From assembly GCF_003952465.1 (NCBI RefSeq), contig NZ_CP034448.1, positions 1,922,001 to 1,986,000 on the forward strand: DNA of 64,000 nt, read 5' to 3'. Source of the DNA: Mesorhizobium sp. M1B.F.Ca.ET.045.04.1.1. Its GTDB lineage: Bacteria; Pseudomonadota; Alphaproteobacteria; Rhizobiales; Rhizobiaceae. Both the position numbers and the translations under genes were made by a program. The notes beneath the pieces are model-generated. The model searched no databases and was not told the DNA's origin. It saw only the letters and a program-made list of their open reading frames with translations. This document shows, piece by piece, positions 37,976-46,063 of this stretch. Position 1 is the stretch's first letter; every line of letters starts with the position of its first letter.

Positions 37976-38656
37976 TTATACAGCGATCGCGGGCTGGCTC
38001 CAGCGGGTGGCAAGCAGCCGGTAGGGGATCAACGCAACCACAGCGATGATCAGCTTGACCGAGAGATCGCCCAACGCCCAGGACACCCAGCGCATCGTCT
38101 CGACAGGCAGCACGCCCATCAGCGGCGCCGTCTCCAGCGCGAAGCTGTCGTTCGGTCCGGCAAAGGCGAAAGCGGCTGAGAAGGCGACGCCGAAGAACAC
38201 CACCGTGTCGAAGATGGAGCCGACCAGCGTGCCGACGATCGGTGCGCGCCACCAGCTTTGCCGGCGCAGCCGGTTGAACACGGTCACGTCGAGCAGTTGC
38301 GCGGTGAGGAACGCGGCGCCGGAAGCGGCCGCGATGCGCACCAGCCGGTCGGCGGCGGTCTCGAATTCGATCAGGCCGTGGCGGAACAGGAAGGGCGGAA
38401 CCAGGATCGAGCAGATCACTGCCGTCATGAAGCCGACGAACACCACCTTGCGCGCCACGGCCGGGCCGTAGCGGCGATTGGCAAGGTCGGTGACCAGGAA
38501 GGAGAAGGGATAGGTGAAGGCGCCCCAAGTGAGCAGGTCGGCCAGCGACAGGCCGCCGATCTGACCCTGCATCGGGAACTGGACAAGAATGTTCGACGCC
38601 ACGACGACAAGCGCCATGGCGGCCACGAAGGGCAGGTATCGTGTCAGGAAGTTCAT
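37976..38656 (-). CDS. yhhQ: Queuosine precursor transporter YhhQ (DUF165)
   Basis: Inner-membrane transporter of 226 residues with about six helices, of the DUF165/COG1738 family that imports queuosine precursors (preQ0/preQ1) for tRNA modification. Typical stretches are LADLLTWGAFTYPFSFLVTD, LANRRYGP and IVGTLVGSIFDTVVFF. The ATG at 38656 lies right after an A-rich leader tract, within what looks like a preQ1-I riboswitch. No other queuosine gene is in the window, consistent with salvage. The gene overlaps nothing and is followed two bases later by the spermidine-synthase-like gene. Confidence 0.92.
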   Translation of the reverse strand: MNFLTRYLPFVAAMALVVVASNILVQFPMQGQIGGLSLADLLTWGAFTYPFSFLVTDLANRRYGPAVARKVVFVGFMTAVICSILVPPFLFRHGLIEFETAADRLVRIAAASGAAFLTAQLLDVTVFNRLRRQSWWRAPIVGTLVGSIFDTVVFFGVAFSAAFAFAGPNDSFALETAPLMGVLPVETMRWVSWALGDLSVKLIIAVVALIPYRLLATRWSQPAIAV

Positions 38657-38684
38657 TTTTTTATCCTGGGTAATGGAACCAGCG
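38650..38684 (-). promoter_or_regulatory. Candidate preQ1-I-type riboswitch in the yhhQ leader
   Basis: Read on the minus strand: CTGG (38682-38679), TTCCATTAC loop, CCAG (38669-38666), then GGATAAAAAAATGAAC. A hairpin closed by CUGG/CCAG is followed by an A-tract and a tail; loop CAUU can pair with AAUG, which contains the start codon, giving the H-type pseudoknot of preQ1-I aptamers. AGGA before the A-tract is the likely ribosome-binding site and partly lies in the stem, so ligand binding would hide it and the ATG. The downstream gene imports this class of ligand. The motif is short, so chance similarity is possible. Confidence 0.5.
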
Positions 38685-38748
38685 GAATGTCATGCCGAAT
38701 CCGCACGACACTCCTTGGAAGGCGGTTCGTCCCCGCCTGAAAGCGGTC

Positions 38749-39045
38749 TTAGGCGGCCGGCTGCTCAGCGAGCTTCTTGGCGATCTGCTTCTTGAGCAGG
38801 CGCGCGCGCTGCGACAGGTCCTTGGCGTCGGCCTTGGCCAAGAAGGCGTCGAGGCCGCCGCGATGCTCGACAGAACGCAGCGCGTTGGCCGAAATGCGCA
38901 GGCGCACGTTCTGGTTCAACACTTCGGAAATCAGCGTCACATTGACCAGGTTCGGCAGGAAGCGGCGCTTGGTCTTGTTGTTGGCATGGCTCACATTGTT
39001 GCCGGTCTGGACTGCCTTGGCAGTGAGCTCGCAGGTACGGGACAT
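38749..39045 (-). CDS. rpmB: Large ribosomal subunit protein bL28
   Basis: Ribosomal protein bL28, 98 residues, matching alphaproteobacterial L28: [21 protein letters not shown], then [15 protein letters not shown] and [17 protein letters not shown]. The short C-terminal extension (about 78-98, rich in Lys and Ala) is usual in this class. The gene stands 92 bases upstream of yhhQ on the same strand and is divergent from the DUF3108 gene. Confidence 0.96.
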   Translation of the reverse strand: MSRTCELTAKAVQTGNNVSHANNKTKRRFLPNLVNVTLISEVLNQNVRLRISANALRSVEHRGGLDAFLAKADAKDLSQRARLLKKQIAKKLAEQPAA

Positions 39046-39300
39046 CTTGTCTAACCTTCAGTTCTAAATCTGCCAAACCATTCTGCCCGCGCCAGGCGGC
39101 GCGCGGTCTCGGTCAGGCGGCCTTTGGAAAAGTTGGCGTTCCATAGTTGCATTTCGCCACCACGTCAAGCTCCGGCACGTGGCCAACGATGGGGCGCACT
39201 CCATATAAAGGCCGGATTTCGCCCTATAAGCCCTTAGCGAAGGGATTGCCAGGCTGGAACCGACGCGTTTCCGGCCAGTATCAAGGACTTACCGCCCGCC

Positions 39301-40092
39301 ATGCTTCGACCATCCCATGCCCTTGCCGCCCTGCTCGCCGTCTCTGTGCCGACGACGGGCTTCGCCGCTGCCTCGCCGCAGTCCTTCAAGGGCGAATACA
39401 CGGTGTCTTTCCTTGGCCTTTCGGTCGCCAGGGCGACTTTTTCGAGCCGTTACGACGGCGACAACTACGCCATCAACGGCACTGTCTCGGCCGCCGGCAT
39501 CGCCAAGCTGTTCGACGACACGAAGGGCACGATCTCATCGCAAGGCACGATTTCGGGCCAGCAGATGCGGCCGCAGGCCTTCCGGGCGGATTACACCTCC
39601 GGCAAGAAAGCCTCGGTGGTCGACATACGCTTCGCCAAGGGCGATGTCGCCTCGACGAAGGTCGTCCCGGAACCCGGCAAGCGCGATCCCAAGAGCTGGG
39701 TGCCGGTCGGCGACGGCGACCTGAGGTCGGTGCTCGACCCGATGGCGGCGACCGTCATCCACGCCGACAGCCTGGACAAGGTCTGCGGGCGGACCGTCAA
39801 ATTCTATGACGGCGAGATGCGCGCCAACCTGTCGCTGACCTATGCCTCGAAAGGGTCGATCTCGGTGCCCGGCTTCAAGGGCGACACCGTCACCTGCAAG
39901 ATGGGCTTCGAGCCGGTCGCGGGCTATCGCAAGGGCCGCAAGGCGCTGGAGTTCCTCAAGAACAAGAGCCGCATTATGGTGACATTTGCGCCGGTCGGCC
40001 AATCCGGCGTATATGCGCCGATCCGCGCCACGGTCGGGACCCAGATCGGTCCGCTGACCATCAGCGCGAGACGGTTCGAAGCCGTCGAGTAA
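39301..40092 (+). CDS. DUF3108 domain protein, exported
   Basis: Exported protein of 263 residues with a signal peptide (1-23, ending TGFAAA) and a DUF3108 beta-rich domain: FKGEYTVSFLGLSVARATF at the start, FRADYTSGKK and GRTVKFYDGEMRANLSLTY further on. Two Cys residues (about 161 and 199) could form a disulfide. The family is widespread next to rpmB in Rhizobiales; its function is unknown, probably periplasmic or outer-envelope. No other gene is in the operon; a tandem palindromic repeat follows. Confidence 0.85.
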   Translation: MLRPSHALAALLAVSVPTTGFAAASPQSFKGEYTVSFLGLSVARATFSSRYDGDNYAINGTVSAAGIAKLFDDTKGTISSQGTISGQQMRPQAFRADYTSGKKASVVDIRFAKGDVASTKVVPEPGKRDPKSWVPVGDGDLRSVLDPMAATVIHADSLDKVCGRTVKFYDGEMRANLSLTYASKGSISVPGFKGDTVTCKMGFEPVAGYRKGRKALEFLKNKSRIMVTFAPVGQSGVYAPIRATVGTQIGPLTISARRFEAVE

Positions 40093-40098
40093 TTTTAT

Positions 40099-40198
40099 GC
40101 AATTCCGGACGGAAAACCGCCACGCATTTTTCCTGGGATTGCTCTAGTCATTTGTTTTTACGCAGTTCCGAACGGTTACACACTTTTCCTGGAATTGC
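40099..40198. repeat. Tandem short palindromic repeats (GCAATTCC type)
   Basis: Two adjacent hairpin units: GCAATTCC (40099-40106) with GGGATTGC (40135-40142), one mismatch, and GCAGTTCC (40162-40169) with GGAATTGC (40191-40198), one mismatch. Both have a T-rich loop with TTTTCCTGG just before the right arm. A third copy is at 42272-42304. They lie between two rightward genes. Confidence 0.7.
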
Positions 40199-40234
40199 TT
40201 GAGGGGCGCCCCGGCGCGCCGTCGGGGGGCAGCT

Positions 40235-41122
40235 ATGGGGCGCGCAACACTGATCGGCTTCTCGGCGGTCGCCATGTGGGCGCTGCTCGCACTGCTCACC
40301 GACGCCTCGGGGCAGGTGCCGCCATTCCTGCTGTCGGCAATCACCTTCGCCATCGGCACCTGCGTCGGGCTTGCCGCCAGGCTGGTGATGCCTTCTCGCG
40401 ACAAGAGCCGGAAGGTACCGCCGCAGGTGTGGCTGATCGGAATTGCCGGCCTGTTCGGCTACCATTTCTTCTACTTCACCGCGCTGCGCAACGCGCCGGC
40501 CGTCGAGGCGAGCCTGATCGCGTATCTGTGGCCGCTCTTGATCGTGCTCGGCTCGGCGCTGATGCCTGGCGAGCGGCTTGCCTGGAACCATGTCGTCGGC
40601 GCGCTGCTCGGGCTGGCCGGCACTTTCCTCATCGTCACCAAGGGCGGTGGGCTCGCCTTCGACGCGCATTACGCCTTCGGTTATACGATGGCGGCCGTCT
40701 GCGCGCTTTTGTGGTCGTCCTATTCGCTCTTGTCGCGGCGCTTCCCGTCGGTGCCGACCTCGATCGTCACATGGTTCTGTGCGGCGACGTCGGTGCTTTC
40801 GCTCGCCTGCCACTTGCTGCTCGAAAAAACCGTGCTGCCCGACGGCCCGGGCCAGTGGCTGGCGGTCATCGGGCTCGGCCTGATGCCGGTGGGGGCCGCC
40901 TTTTATGCCTGGGACATCGGCGTCAAGCGCGGCAACATCCAGGTGCTGGGCGCCGCAAGCTACGCCGCGCCGCTTTTGTCGACGCTGGTGCTGATCGCCG
41001 CGGGCGTGGCCGAGCCGTCGCCGCGCATCCTCGCGGCCTGCGTGCTCATCACCGGCGGAGCAGCACTCGCAGCCAAGTCGCTGTTGCCGCGCAGGCCCGC
41101 GACCGGCGGGGCGCACGCATGA
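40235..41122 (+). CDS. DMT/EamA family transporter (YddG-like exporter)
   Basis: Inner-membrane drug/metabolite transporter of 295 residues with ten helices, two EamA repeats. Start 40235 is preferred because a run of six G ends five bases upstream; an earlier TTG (40199) lies in a palindromic repeat. The stretch YFTALRNAPAVEASLIAYLW recalls the YddG aromatic amino acid exporter branch, but substrate is not proven. The stop overlaps the start of the lysoplasmalogenase-like gene (ATGA), so the two are translated as a pair. Confidence 0.87.
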   Translation: MGRATLIGFSAVAMWALLALLTDASGQVPPFLLSAITFAIGTCVGLAARLVMPSRDKSRKVPPQVWLIGIAGLFGYHFFYFTALRNAPAVEASLIAYLWPLLIVLGSALMPGERLAWNHVVGALLGLAGTFLIVTKGGGLAFDAHYAFGYTMAAVCALLWSSYSLLSRRFPSVPTSIVTWFCAATSVLSLACHLLLEKTVLPDGPGQWLAVIGLGLMPVGAAFYAWDIGVKRGNIQVLGAASYAAPLLSTLVLIAAGVAEPSPRILAACVLITGGAALAAKSLLPRRPATGGAHA

Positions 41123-41790
41123 TGCCGTTTCCAGGCGGCATCGACGCCAACCCGAACGCGACGCTTTTATTTTCGATCGCAGCTGCTGCGATCTACGCCT
41201 TTGCGCTCGAACTGTCGCCGCGGCTCGCCCGCTCCGCCGCGAAGACGCTGGCCGTCGCCTTGCTGGCGGCGCTCGCCGTCATGCAGGGCGGTCCGCTGCT
41301 GCTCGTCGCGGCGCTGGCGCTGAGCGCCGTCGGCGATGCGTTCCTCTCGCAGCACGGCGAGAAGGCCTTCCTCGGCGGGCTGGCGAGCTTTCTTGCCGCG
41401 CATATCGCCTATGTCGCCCTGTTCCTCGAGGCAGGCGGCGGGATCGGGCTGCTCGCCGCAGAATCCTGGCGTGGTGCGATGGCGCTGGCGATGGCGGCGT
41501 TCGTCATCGTTATGCTCGCCGCGTTGTGGCGCCGCGTCGGCCCATCGCTCCGTATCCCGATCGCTGTCTATGTCGCCGCGATCCTCGCCATGGGCATCTC
41601 GGCGCTCACCGGCTACCATCCCTGGGTCATCGCCGGCGCCGTGCTGTTCATGGCCTCGGACGGGTTGCTGGCAGCGGAGCGTTTCCTGCTAGCGGCGATC
41701 TCGCCGCAGCGCGTCTGGATGCGCTACGCGGTCTGGGTGCTCTACTATGCAGCCCAACTCGCCACTACGCTCGGTTTCCTGCTGAGTTAA
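41119..41790 (+). CDS. YhhN family lysoplasmalogenase-like membrane protein
   Basis: Polytopic inner-membrane protein of 223 residues with about eight helices, of the YhhN/TMEM86 family. Conserved acidic sites are in LSAVGDAFLS (Asp near helix 3) and LFMASDGLLAAERF (Asp near helix 7). TMEM86 members hydrolyse the vinyl-ether bond of lysoplasmalogens; bacterial relatives may do something else. ATG 41119 overlaps the stop of the upstream exporter gene. It ends overlapping (by four bases) the convergent cupin gene. Confidence 0.83.
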   Translation: MMPFPGGIDANPNATLLFSIAAAAIYAFALELSPRLARSAAKTLAVALLAALAVMQGGPLLLVAALALSAVGDAFLSQHGEKAFLGGLASFLAAHIAYVALFLEAGGGIGLLAAESWRGAMALAMAAFVIVMLAALWRRVGPSLRIPIAVYVAAILAMGISALTGYHPWVIAGAVLFMASDGLLAAERFLLAAISPQRVWMRYAVWVLYYAAQLATTLGFLLS

Positions 41791-42239
41791 GCGGTTTTCG
41801 GCTGCCAACCCGGCTCGGCCAGCTCGAAGGCGGCGAAGTCGAAGCCAGGCGCCACCGTGCAGCCGACCAGCGTCCATTCGCCGAGGCTGCGCGCCGACTG
41901 CCACCAGCCTGCCGGCACGACGATCTGCGGCCGCTCGCCCGAGGCAAGTGCCGCGCCCAGCACCTGTTCGATGACGGCGCCGGTGCCTTCCTCATGCATG
42001 GCGAGCGCGAGCGGCGCGCCGGCATAGAAGTGCCAGACCTCCGCGGCATCCTTCACCCGGTGCCAGGCCGAAAGCTGGCCTTGCTCCAGAAGGAAATAGA
42101 TCGCGGTCGAATGGCCGCGCCTGCCTCCCGCACCATCGCGAAAAGTCTCGGCATACCAGCCGCCTTCGGGGTGCGGCTCGAGGCCGAGCGTTGCGATGAT
42201 TTCAGCGGCGCTGGTCATGCCGGTCTTTGTTTGATGCAT
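41787..42239 (-). CDS. Cupin domain protein (DUF985)
   Basis: Cytosolic cupin of the DUF985 family, 150 residues (or 143 from the in-frame ATG at 42218). Typical pattern: HPEGGWYAETFR, STAIYFLLEQGQLSAWHRV and EVWHFYAGAPLALAM, with His/Glu positions that may bind a metal, and a final GCTVAPGFDFAAFELA. Members are small cupins without an established reaction, probably sugar- or acyl-related isomerases. It is convergent with the lysoplasmalogenase gene and has a palindromic repeat behind its start. Confidence 0.87.
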   Translation of the reverse strand: MHQTKTGMTSAAEIIATLGLEPHPEGGWYAETFRDGAGGRRGHSTAIYFLLEQGQLSAWHRVKDAAEVWHFYAGAPLALAMHEEGTGAVIEQVLGAALASGERPQIVVPAGWWQSARSLGEWTLVGCTVAPGFDFAAFELAEPGWQPKTA

Positions 42240-42271
42240 GTCGTTATCGCAGAACCGCTCTTTATTTTAGC

Positions 42272-42304
42272 GCAATTCCGGTTTCACACTTTTCCTGGAA
42301 TTGC
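42272..42304. repeat. Short palindromic repeat, third GCAATTCC copy
   Basis: GCAATTCC (42272-42279) pairs perfectly with GGAATTGC (42297-42304). The loop again ends in TTTTCCT before the right arm, as in the copies at 40099-40198. It lies between the cupin gene and the end of gloB, both read leftward, and could end gloB transcription. Confidence 0.7.
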
Positions 42305-42328
42305 TTTGCGCACTTTCGGGCAACAGCT

Positions 42329-43096
42329 CTAGAAATGGTCCTTGCGCTTGCGGATTTCCGCGAACACCTCGACGTCGCTCGCCCGCTCCATGCCGAGATG
42401 CCTGCGAATCGCCGGGTCGTGCCAGCGCAGGAACGGGTTGGTCGACAGTTCCTCGCCGATCGTCGTCGGCAGGGTCGGCTTGTTGTCGGCGCGAAGCGCC
42501 TCGATCCTGACGGCGCGCTCCTTCAAGGCTGAATTCGTGGGGTCGACGGTCAGCGCGAAGCGGGCGTTGGCTAAAGTGTATTCGTGGCCGCAATAGACGA
42601 CGGTCTCGGCCGGAAGGGCGGCAAGCTTCTTCAGCGAGTCGTGCATCACCGGCGGCTTGCACTCGAAGATCCGGCCGCAGCCCAGCGCGAACAGCGTGTC
42701 GGCGGTGAAGGCCACTTTCGAGGCCGGCAGATGGTAGGAGACATGGCCGGCGGTGTGGCCGGGCGTTTCGATGACTTCGATCCTTTCCTCGCCAAGCCGG
42801 ATGACGGAACCTTGCCTGACGGTCTCGTCGATGCCGGGGATCTTCGCCTTTTCCGCTTCCGGCCCGACGATGGTGAGCTTGAAGCGCTCTTTCAGGGCCA
42901 GGTTGGCCTCGACATGGTCGCCATGGTGATGCGTGGTCAGGATCATCGTCGGCGTCCAGCCGGTGCGCTTGATCGCGGCCAGGATCGGGGCTTCCTCCGG
43001 AGCGTCGATGATCGCCGTCTGCCCGCTTTCGGGATCGTGCACCAGCACGCCGAAATTGTCGGTGCGGCACATGAACTGTTCGATTTCGACCGGCAT
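42329..43096 (-). CDS. gloB: Hydroxyacylglutathione hydrolase (glyoxalase II)
   Basis: Metallo-beta-lactamase fold hydrolase of 255 residues that splits S-lactoylglutathione. The start is ATG 43096 (GGAG nine bases upstream); the frame runs further upstream but the extra residues are read from a palindromic repeat. TTHHHGDH (54-61) gives the zinc ligands, GHTAGHVSYHL and ADTLFALGCGR follow, and CGHEYT plus the C-terminal HAGH domain (NPFLRWHDPAIRRHL) complete the type. Spacing is normal for GloB. Confidence 0.93.
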   Translation of the reverse strand: MPVEIEQFMCRTDNFGVLVHDPESGQTAIIDAPEEAPILAAIKRTGWTPTMILTTHHHGDHVEANLALKERFKLTIVGPEAEKAKIPGIDETVRQGSVIRLGEERIEVIETPGHTAGHVSYHLPASKVAFTADTLFALGCGRIFECKPPVMHDSLKKLAALPAETVVYCGHEYTLANARFALTVDPTNSALKERAVRIEALRADNKPTLPTTIGEELSTNPFLRWHDPAIRRHLGMERASDVEVFAEIRKRKDHF

Positions 43097-43110
43097 CCCA
43101 TCGCTCTCCG

Positions 43111-43212
43111 CTAGAGCGCCGTGCAACCAGGTGGATGCACAAAAGGACACTCTAATACTTGGTATCTGCCGCATCGTGCTTTCCGAAATCGAAACCGATT
43201 TCGGGCCGATGC
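43111..43212. repeat. Pair of short palindromic repeats upstream of gloB
   Basis: Unit one: CTAGAGCGCC to CACTCTAA, containing the hairpin GTGCA (43121-43125) with TGCAC (43136-43140). Unit two: GCATCGTGC (43171-43179) to GCCGATGC (43205-43212), with a perfect 9-bp stem CCGAAATCG (43183-43191) with CGATTTCGG (43196-43204). They fill the divergent gap between gloB and the methyltransferase gene, so they must overlap both promoter regions. Confidence 0.65.
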
Positions 43213-43299
43213 AGGAGCTGCCGCAGACATAGGGCGGCCGGCGGCCGATGTCATCGGCCTTTGTTGAACTCGGCATTTATCGCGGCTACCGTCGCCCGC

Positions 43300-44082
43300 A
43301 TGCATTCGGACATCGTCGACCTCCGTTCCTTCTATTCGACCACGCTCGGCCGCCTGGCCGAGCGCGCGATCACCATGGCGCTCTCATCGATATGGGCAAG
43401 CGTTCCCAACGAGCGTCTGGTCGGCCTCGGCTACACGCTGCCCTGGCTGGAGCGATTCGGCACCGATGCCGAGCGAGTCTTTGCCTTCATGCCGGCGACG
43501 CAAGGGGCGGTGGTGTGGCCGGCGACGGGACCGACGGCGACGGCGCTGGTCTTCGACGAGGAGCTGCCGCTGGTCGATTCCTGCATCGACCGCATGCTGC
43601 TCGTGCATTCGCTCGAACATGTCGAAAATCCGCGCGAGACGCTGAACGAGATCTGGCGCGTGCTGTCGCCGGCGGGCAGAGTCGTCATCGTCGTGCCCAA
43701 CCGGCGCGGTGTCTGGGCGCGCTTCGAGCATACGCCCTTCGGCAATGGCCGGCCGTTCTCGCGCGGCCAGCTCACCGAATTGCTGCGCGAGGCGAATTTC
43801 ACGCCCGCCGCATGGTCCGACGCGCTGTTCTTCCCGCCATCGCCGCGGCGTTTCATGATGCAGTTCCACAATGTGCTGGAGCGCGCCGGCCGGCGCTTCT
43901 GGCCGATCTTTTCCGGCGTCATCGTCGTCGAGGCGCAGAAGCGGCTCTACCAGGGCGTGCCAGTCGCGCAGCGCGCCTCGCGCCGCGTCTTCGTGCCGGT
44001 GTTCTCGCCGCAGGGCGCGACGCGGCTTGGACGAAAGACGACCGAGGCAATGTCCCGGACCGGGCAAGTGACGCGTTCGTGA
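43300..44082 (+). CDS. Class I SAM-dependent methyltransferase (Methyltransf_11)
   Basis: Protein of 260 residues with the C-terminal half of a Methyltransf_11 fold: LVHSLEHVENPRETLNEIWR (motif II/post-II) and LSPAGRVVIVVPNRRGVWA. The glycine motif I is unusual (GLGYTLPWLERF), so SAM binding is plausible but not certain. Start 43300 (MHSDIVDLRSFY) suits the family; the frame is open upstream through a repeat. The substrate is unknown. It is divergent from gloB and about 100 bases ahead of the BacA-like ABC gene on the same strand. Confidence 0.8.
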   Translation: MHSDIVDLRSFYSTTLGRLAERAITMALSSIWASVPNERLVGLGYTLPWLERFGTDAERVFAFMPATQGAVVWPATGPTATALVFDEELPLVDSCIDRMLLVHSLEHVENPRETLNEIWRVLSPAGRVVIVVPNRRGVWARFEHTPFGNGRPFSRGQLTELLREANFTPAAWSDALFFPPSPRRFMMQFHNVLERAGRRFWPIFSGVIVVEAQKRLYQGVPVAQRASRRVFVPVFSPQGATRLGRKTTEAMSRTGQVTRS

Positions 44083-44189
44083 TCGGGATCAAGCCTTGCG
44101 CCGCACGGCAATCATCGCCCTATCTCAGGGACGGGGACACGGCGCGGCATCGGCGTCGATGACCATTCCCGAAAGCAGGGATTTTGCAC

Positions 44190-46010
44190 ATGGACTACCA
44201 AACGGTTGACAAGCCAGAAACCGAACAGACTGTCTCGGTCGAGGCAAGCAGCCTGCGTGACCAACTGGCGACAATCAGGCAGGCGCTGAAGACGTCTCCG
44301 GTTCGCAGGCAGCTTTCGTGGGTATCGATCGGCATTGTCGGCGTCATCGTCGCGACATCGGTCGGGCAGGTCCTGCTCAATCGCTGGAACCAGCCTTTCT
44401 ACGATGCCCTGGCGCGGCGCGACTTGCCGGGTTTCCTGCACCAGCTGATGGTTTTTGCCGTAATCGCCGGTAGCCTCCTGGTGCTCAACGTCGGCCAGAC
44501 CTGGCTCAACCAGATGATCCGGCTGAGGCTGCGCGAGGCGCTGACGCTGGACCTCATCGATGAATGGATGCGGCCGGCGCGCGCCTTCCGGCTCACCCAC
44601 GCGGGAGCCATCGGCGTCAACCCCGACCAACGCATGCAGCAGGATGCCGGCCATTTGTCGGATCTGTCGACCGATCTCAGCGTGGGCCTCTTGCAGTCCT
44701 TCATCCTTCTTGTGTCCTTTATCGGCGTGCTTTGGGAGCTCTCTTCCGGCTTCGTCTTCCATGTCGGCGGCCATTCCCTGGCCATACCCGGCTACATGGT
44801 CTGGGCGGCGATCCTCTATGCCGGCATCGCCTCGTGGCTGAGCTGGCTGGTGGGCCGGCCGCTGATCCGCTTCAACAGCGATCGCTATACGCGGGAGGCG
44901 GAGCTGCGCTCCTCCATGGTCCGCATCAACGAGAATATCGACGCCATCGCGCTTGCCCATGGCGAGGCCGACGCCAGCCGGCGGCTCGATGTCGACCTCG
45001 GCGGCGTGCTTGGCGCCATGCGGCGCATCTACGGCGCTCAGATCAACCTGTCCTGGGTCACCGACGCCTATGGCTGGGTCACCGTGGTGGCGCCGATCCT
45101 CGTCGCGGCGCCGGTCTATTTCGCCGGCGACATCAGCTTCGGCGGACTGATGATGGCGGTCGGCGCCTTCAACCAGGTGAATTCCTCGCTGCGCTGGTTC
45201 ATCAACAATATCGGCGCCATCGCCGATTGGCGGGCAACGCTGATGCGCGTCGCCGACTTCCGCATCGCACTTGGCGAAACGGACATCCTGCACGCCAAGG
45301 AAAAGCGCATCGAGTTCGGCGAGAACGAAAATGGCAAGCTGACATTCGACAAGCTCGAAGTCGCGTCGCCCGACGGCTGCACCAAGCTTGCCGAGACGAG
45401 CGTCGAGATCCAGGCCGGCGAGCGCGTCATGATCACCGGCGATCCGCGCGCCGGCAAGACGCTGTTCTTCCGCGCCATCGCCGGCCTCTGGCCATGGGGA
45501 AGCGGCCGCATCGGCATGCCGGCGGGGGAGACGCCATTCTTCGTGCCGCGCACGCCCTATTTTCCGCTCGGCACGCTGCGCGACGCGCTCAACCATGCCG
45601 AAGGCGCGAGGATAGACGACGCCGAGATTTCAGCGGTGCTGAACGAAGTCGGCCTGGAGCGCCTGTCATCCCAGCTCGACCGCTCGGCGCGCTGGGAGCA
45701 TGAGCTGGCCGACGACGAGCAGCGGCTGCTCGCCTTTGCCCGGCTTGCGCTGAGGAAGCCGAAATGGGTGATCATCGACGAAGCGCTGGATACGTTCGAC
45801 GGCGCCACGTTGCGGCGCGTGCTGGCCATGCTGCAGGCGAGACTGGCGGACGCTGCGATCCTCAATATCGGGCGCGGCCTGCACAACAACCAGTTCTTCC
45901 CGCGCGCGCTTACCATCGTCAAGGACAGCGGCGGATCGGCGCTCAAGCCGGCCCGCCTGCGCGCCGGGGCGATCGAACCGCCACCGACCGCGGCGAGAGC
46001 CAAGAAATAG
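44190..46010 (+). CDS. SbmA/BacA-like ABC transporter with nucleotide-binding domain (BclA/YddA type)
   Basis: Fused ABC protein of 606 residues: a SbmA/BacA-like transmembrane domain (six helices, about 45-340; NRWNQPFYDAL and FNQVNSSLRWFINN are characteristic) and a C-terminal ATPase. Walker A is GDPRAGKT (417-424), Walker B ends VIIDEALD (Glu531), but the signature is ELADDEQR (505-512) in place of LSGGEQQR, with two Asp where Ser-Gly should be. Start ATG 44190 follows a CAGGGA ribosome-binding site; the TTG six bases earlier is rejected. The family exports or imports peptides, B12 or antimicrobial compounds; in Bradyrhizobium BclA it protects against host peptides. Confidence 0.88.
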   Translation: MDYQTVDKPETEQTVSVEASSLRDQLATIRQALKTSPVRRQLSWVSIGIVGVIVATSVGQVLLNRWNQPFYDALARRDLPGFLHQLMVFAVIAGSLLVLNVGQTWLNQMIRLRLREALTLDLIDEWMRPARAFRLTHAGAIGVNPDQRMQQDAGHLSDLSTDLSVGLLQSFILLVSFIGVLWELSSGFVFHVGGHSLAIPGYMVWAAILYAGIASWLSWLVGRPLIRFNSDRYTREAELRSSMVRINENIDAIALAHGEADASRRLDVDLGGVLGAMRRIYGAQINLSWVTDAYGWVTVVAPILVAAPVYFAGDISFGGLMMAVGAFNQVNSSLRWFINNIGAIADWRATLMRVADFRIALGETDILHAKEKRIEFGENENGKLTFDKLEVASPDGCTKLAETSVEIQAGERVMITGDPRAGKTLFFRAIAGLWPWGSGRIGMPAGETPFFVPRTPYFPLGTLRDALNHAEGARIDDAEISAVLNEVGLERLSSQLDRSARWEHELADDEQRLLAFARLALRKPKWVIIDEALDTFDGATLRRVLAMLQARLADAAILNIGRGLHNNQFFPRALTIVKDSGGSALKPARLRAGAIEPPPTAARAKK

Positions 46011-46063
46011 CTTTATTTCGCCGCGATCGCCGGGAAGAATCCCGGCGTGGTCGGAGCTGTGCC

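Noticed and set aside
37974..38528. Upstream extension of the spermidine-synthase-like frame into yhhQ
   Set aside because: The extension lies inside yhhQ in another frame; the GTG at 37973 directly follows the yhhQ stop and suits the family.
46014..46063. Upstream extension of the DUF1194 frame into the ABC gene
   Set aside because: A signal peptide and ribosome-binding site place the start at 46064.
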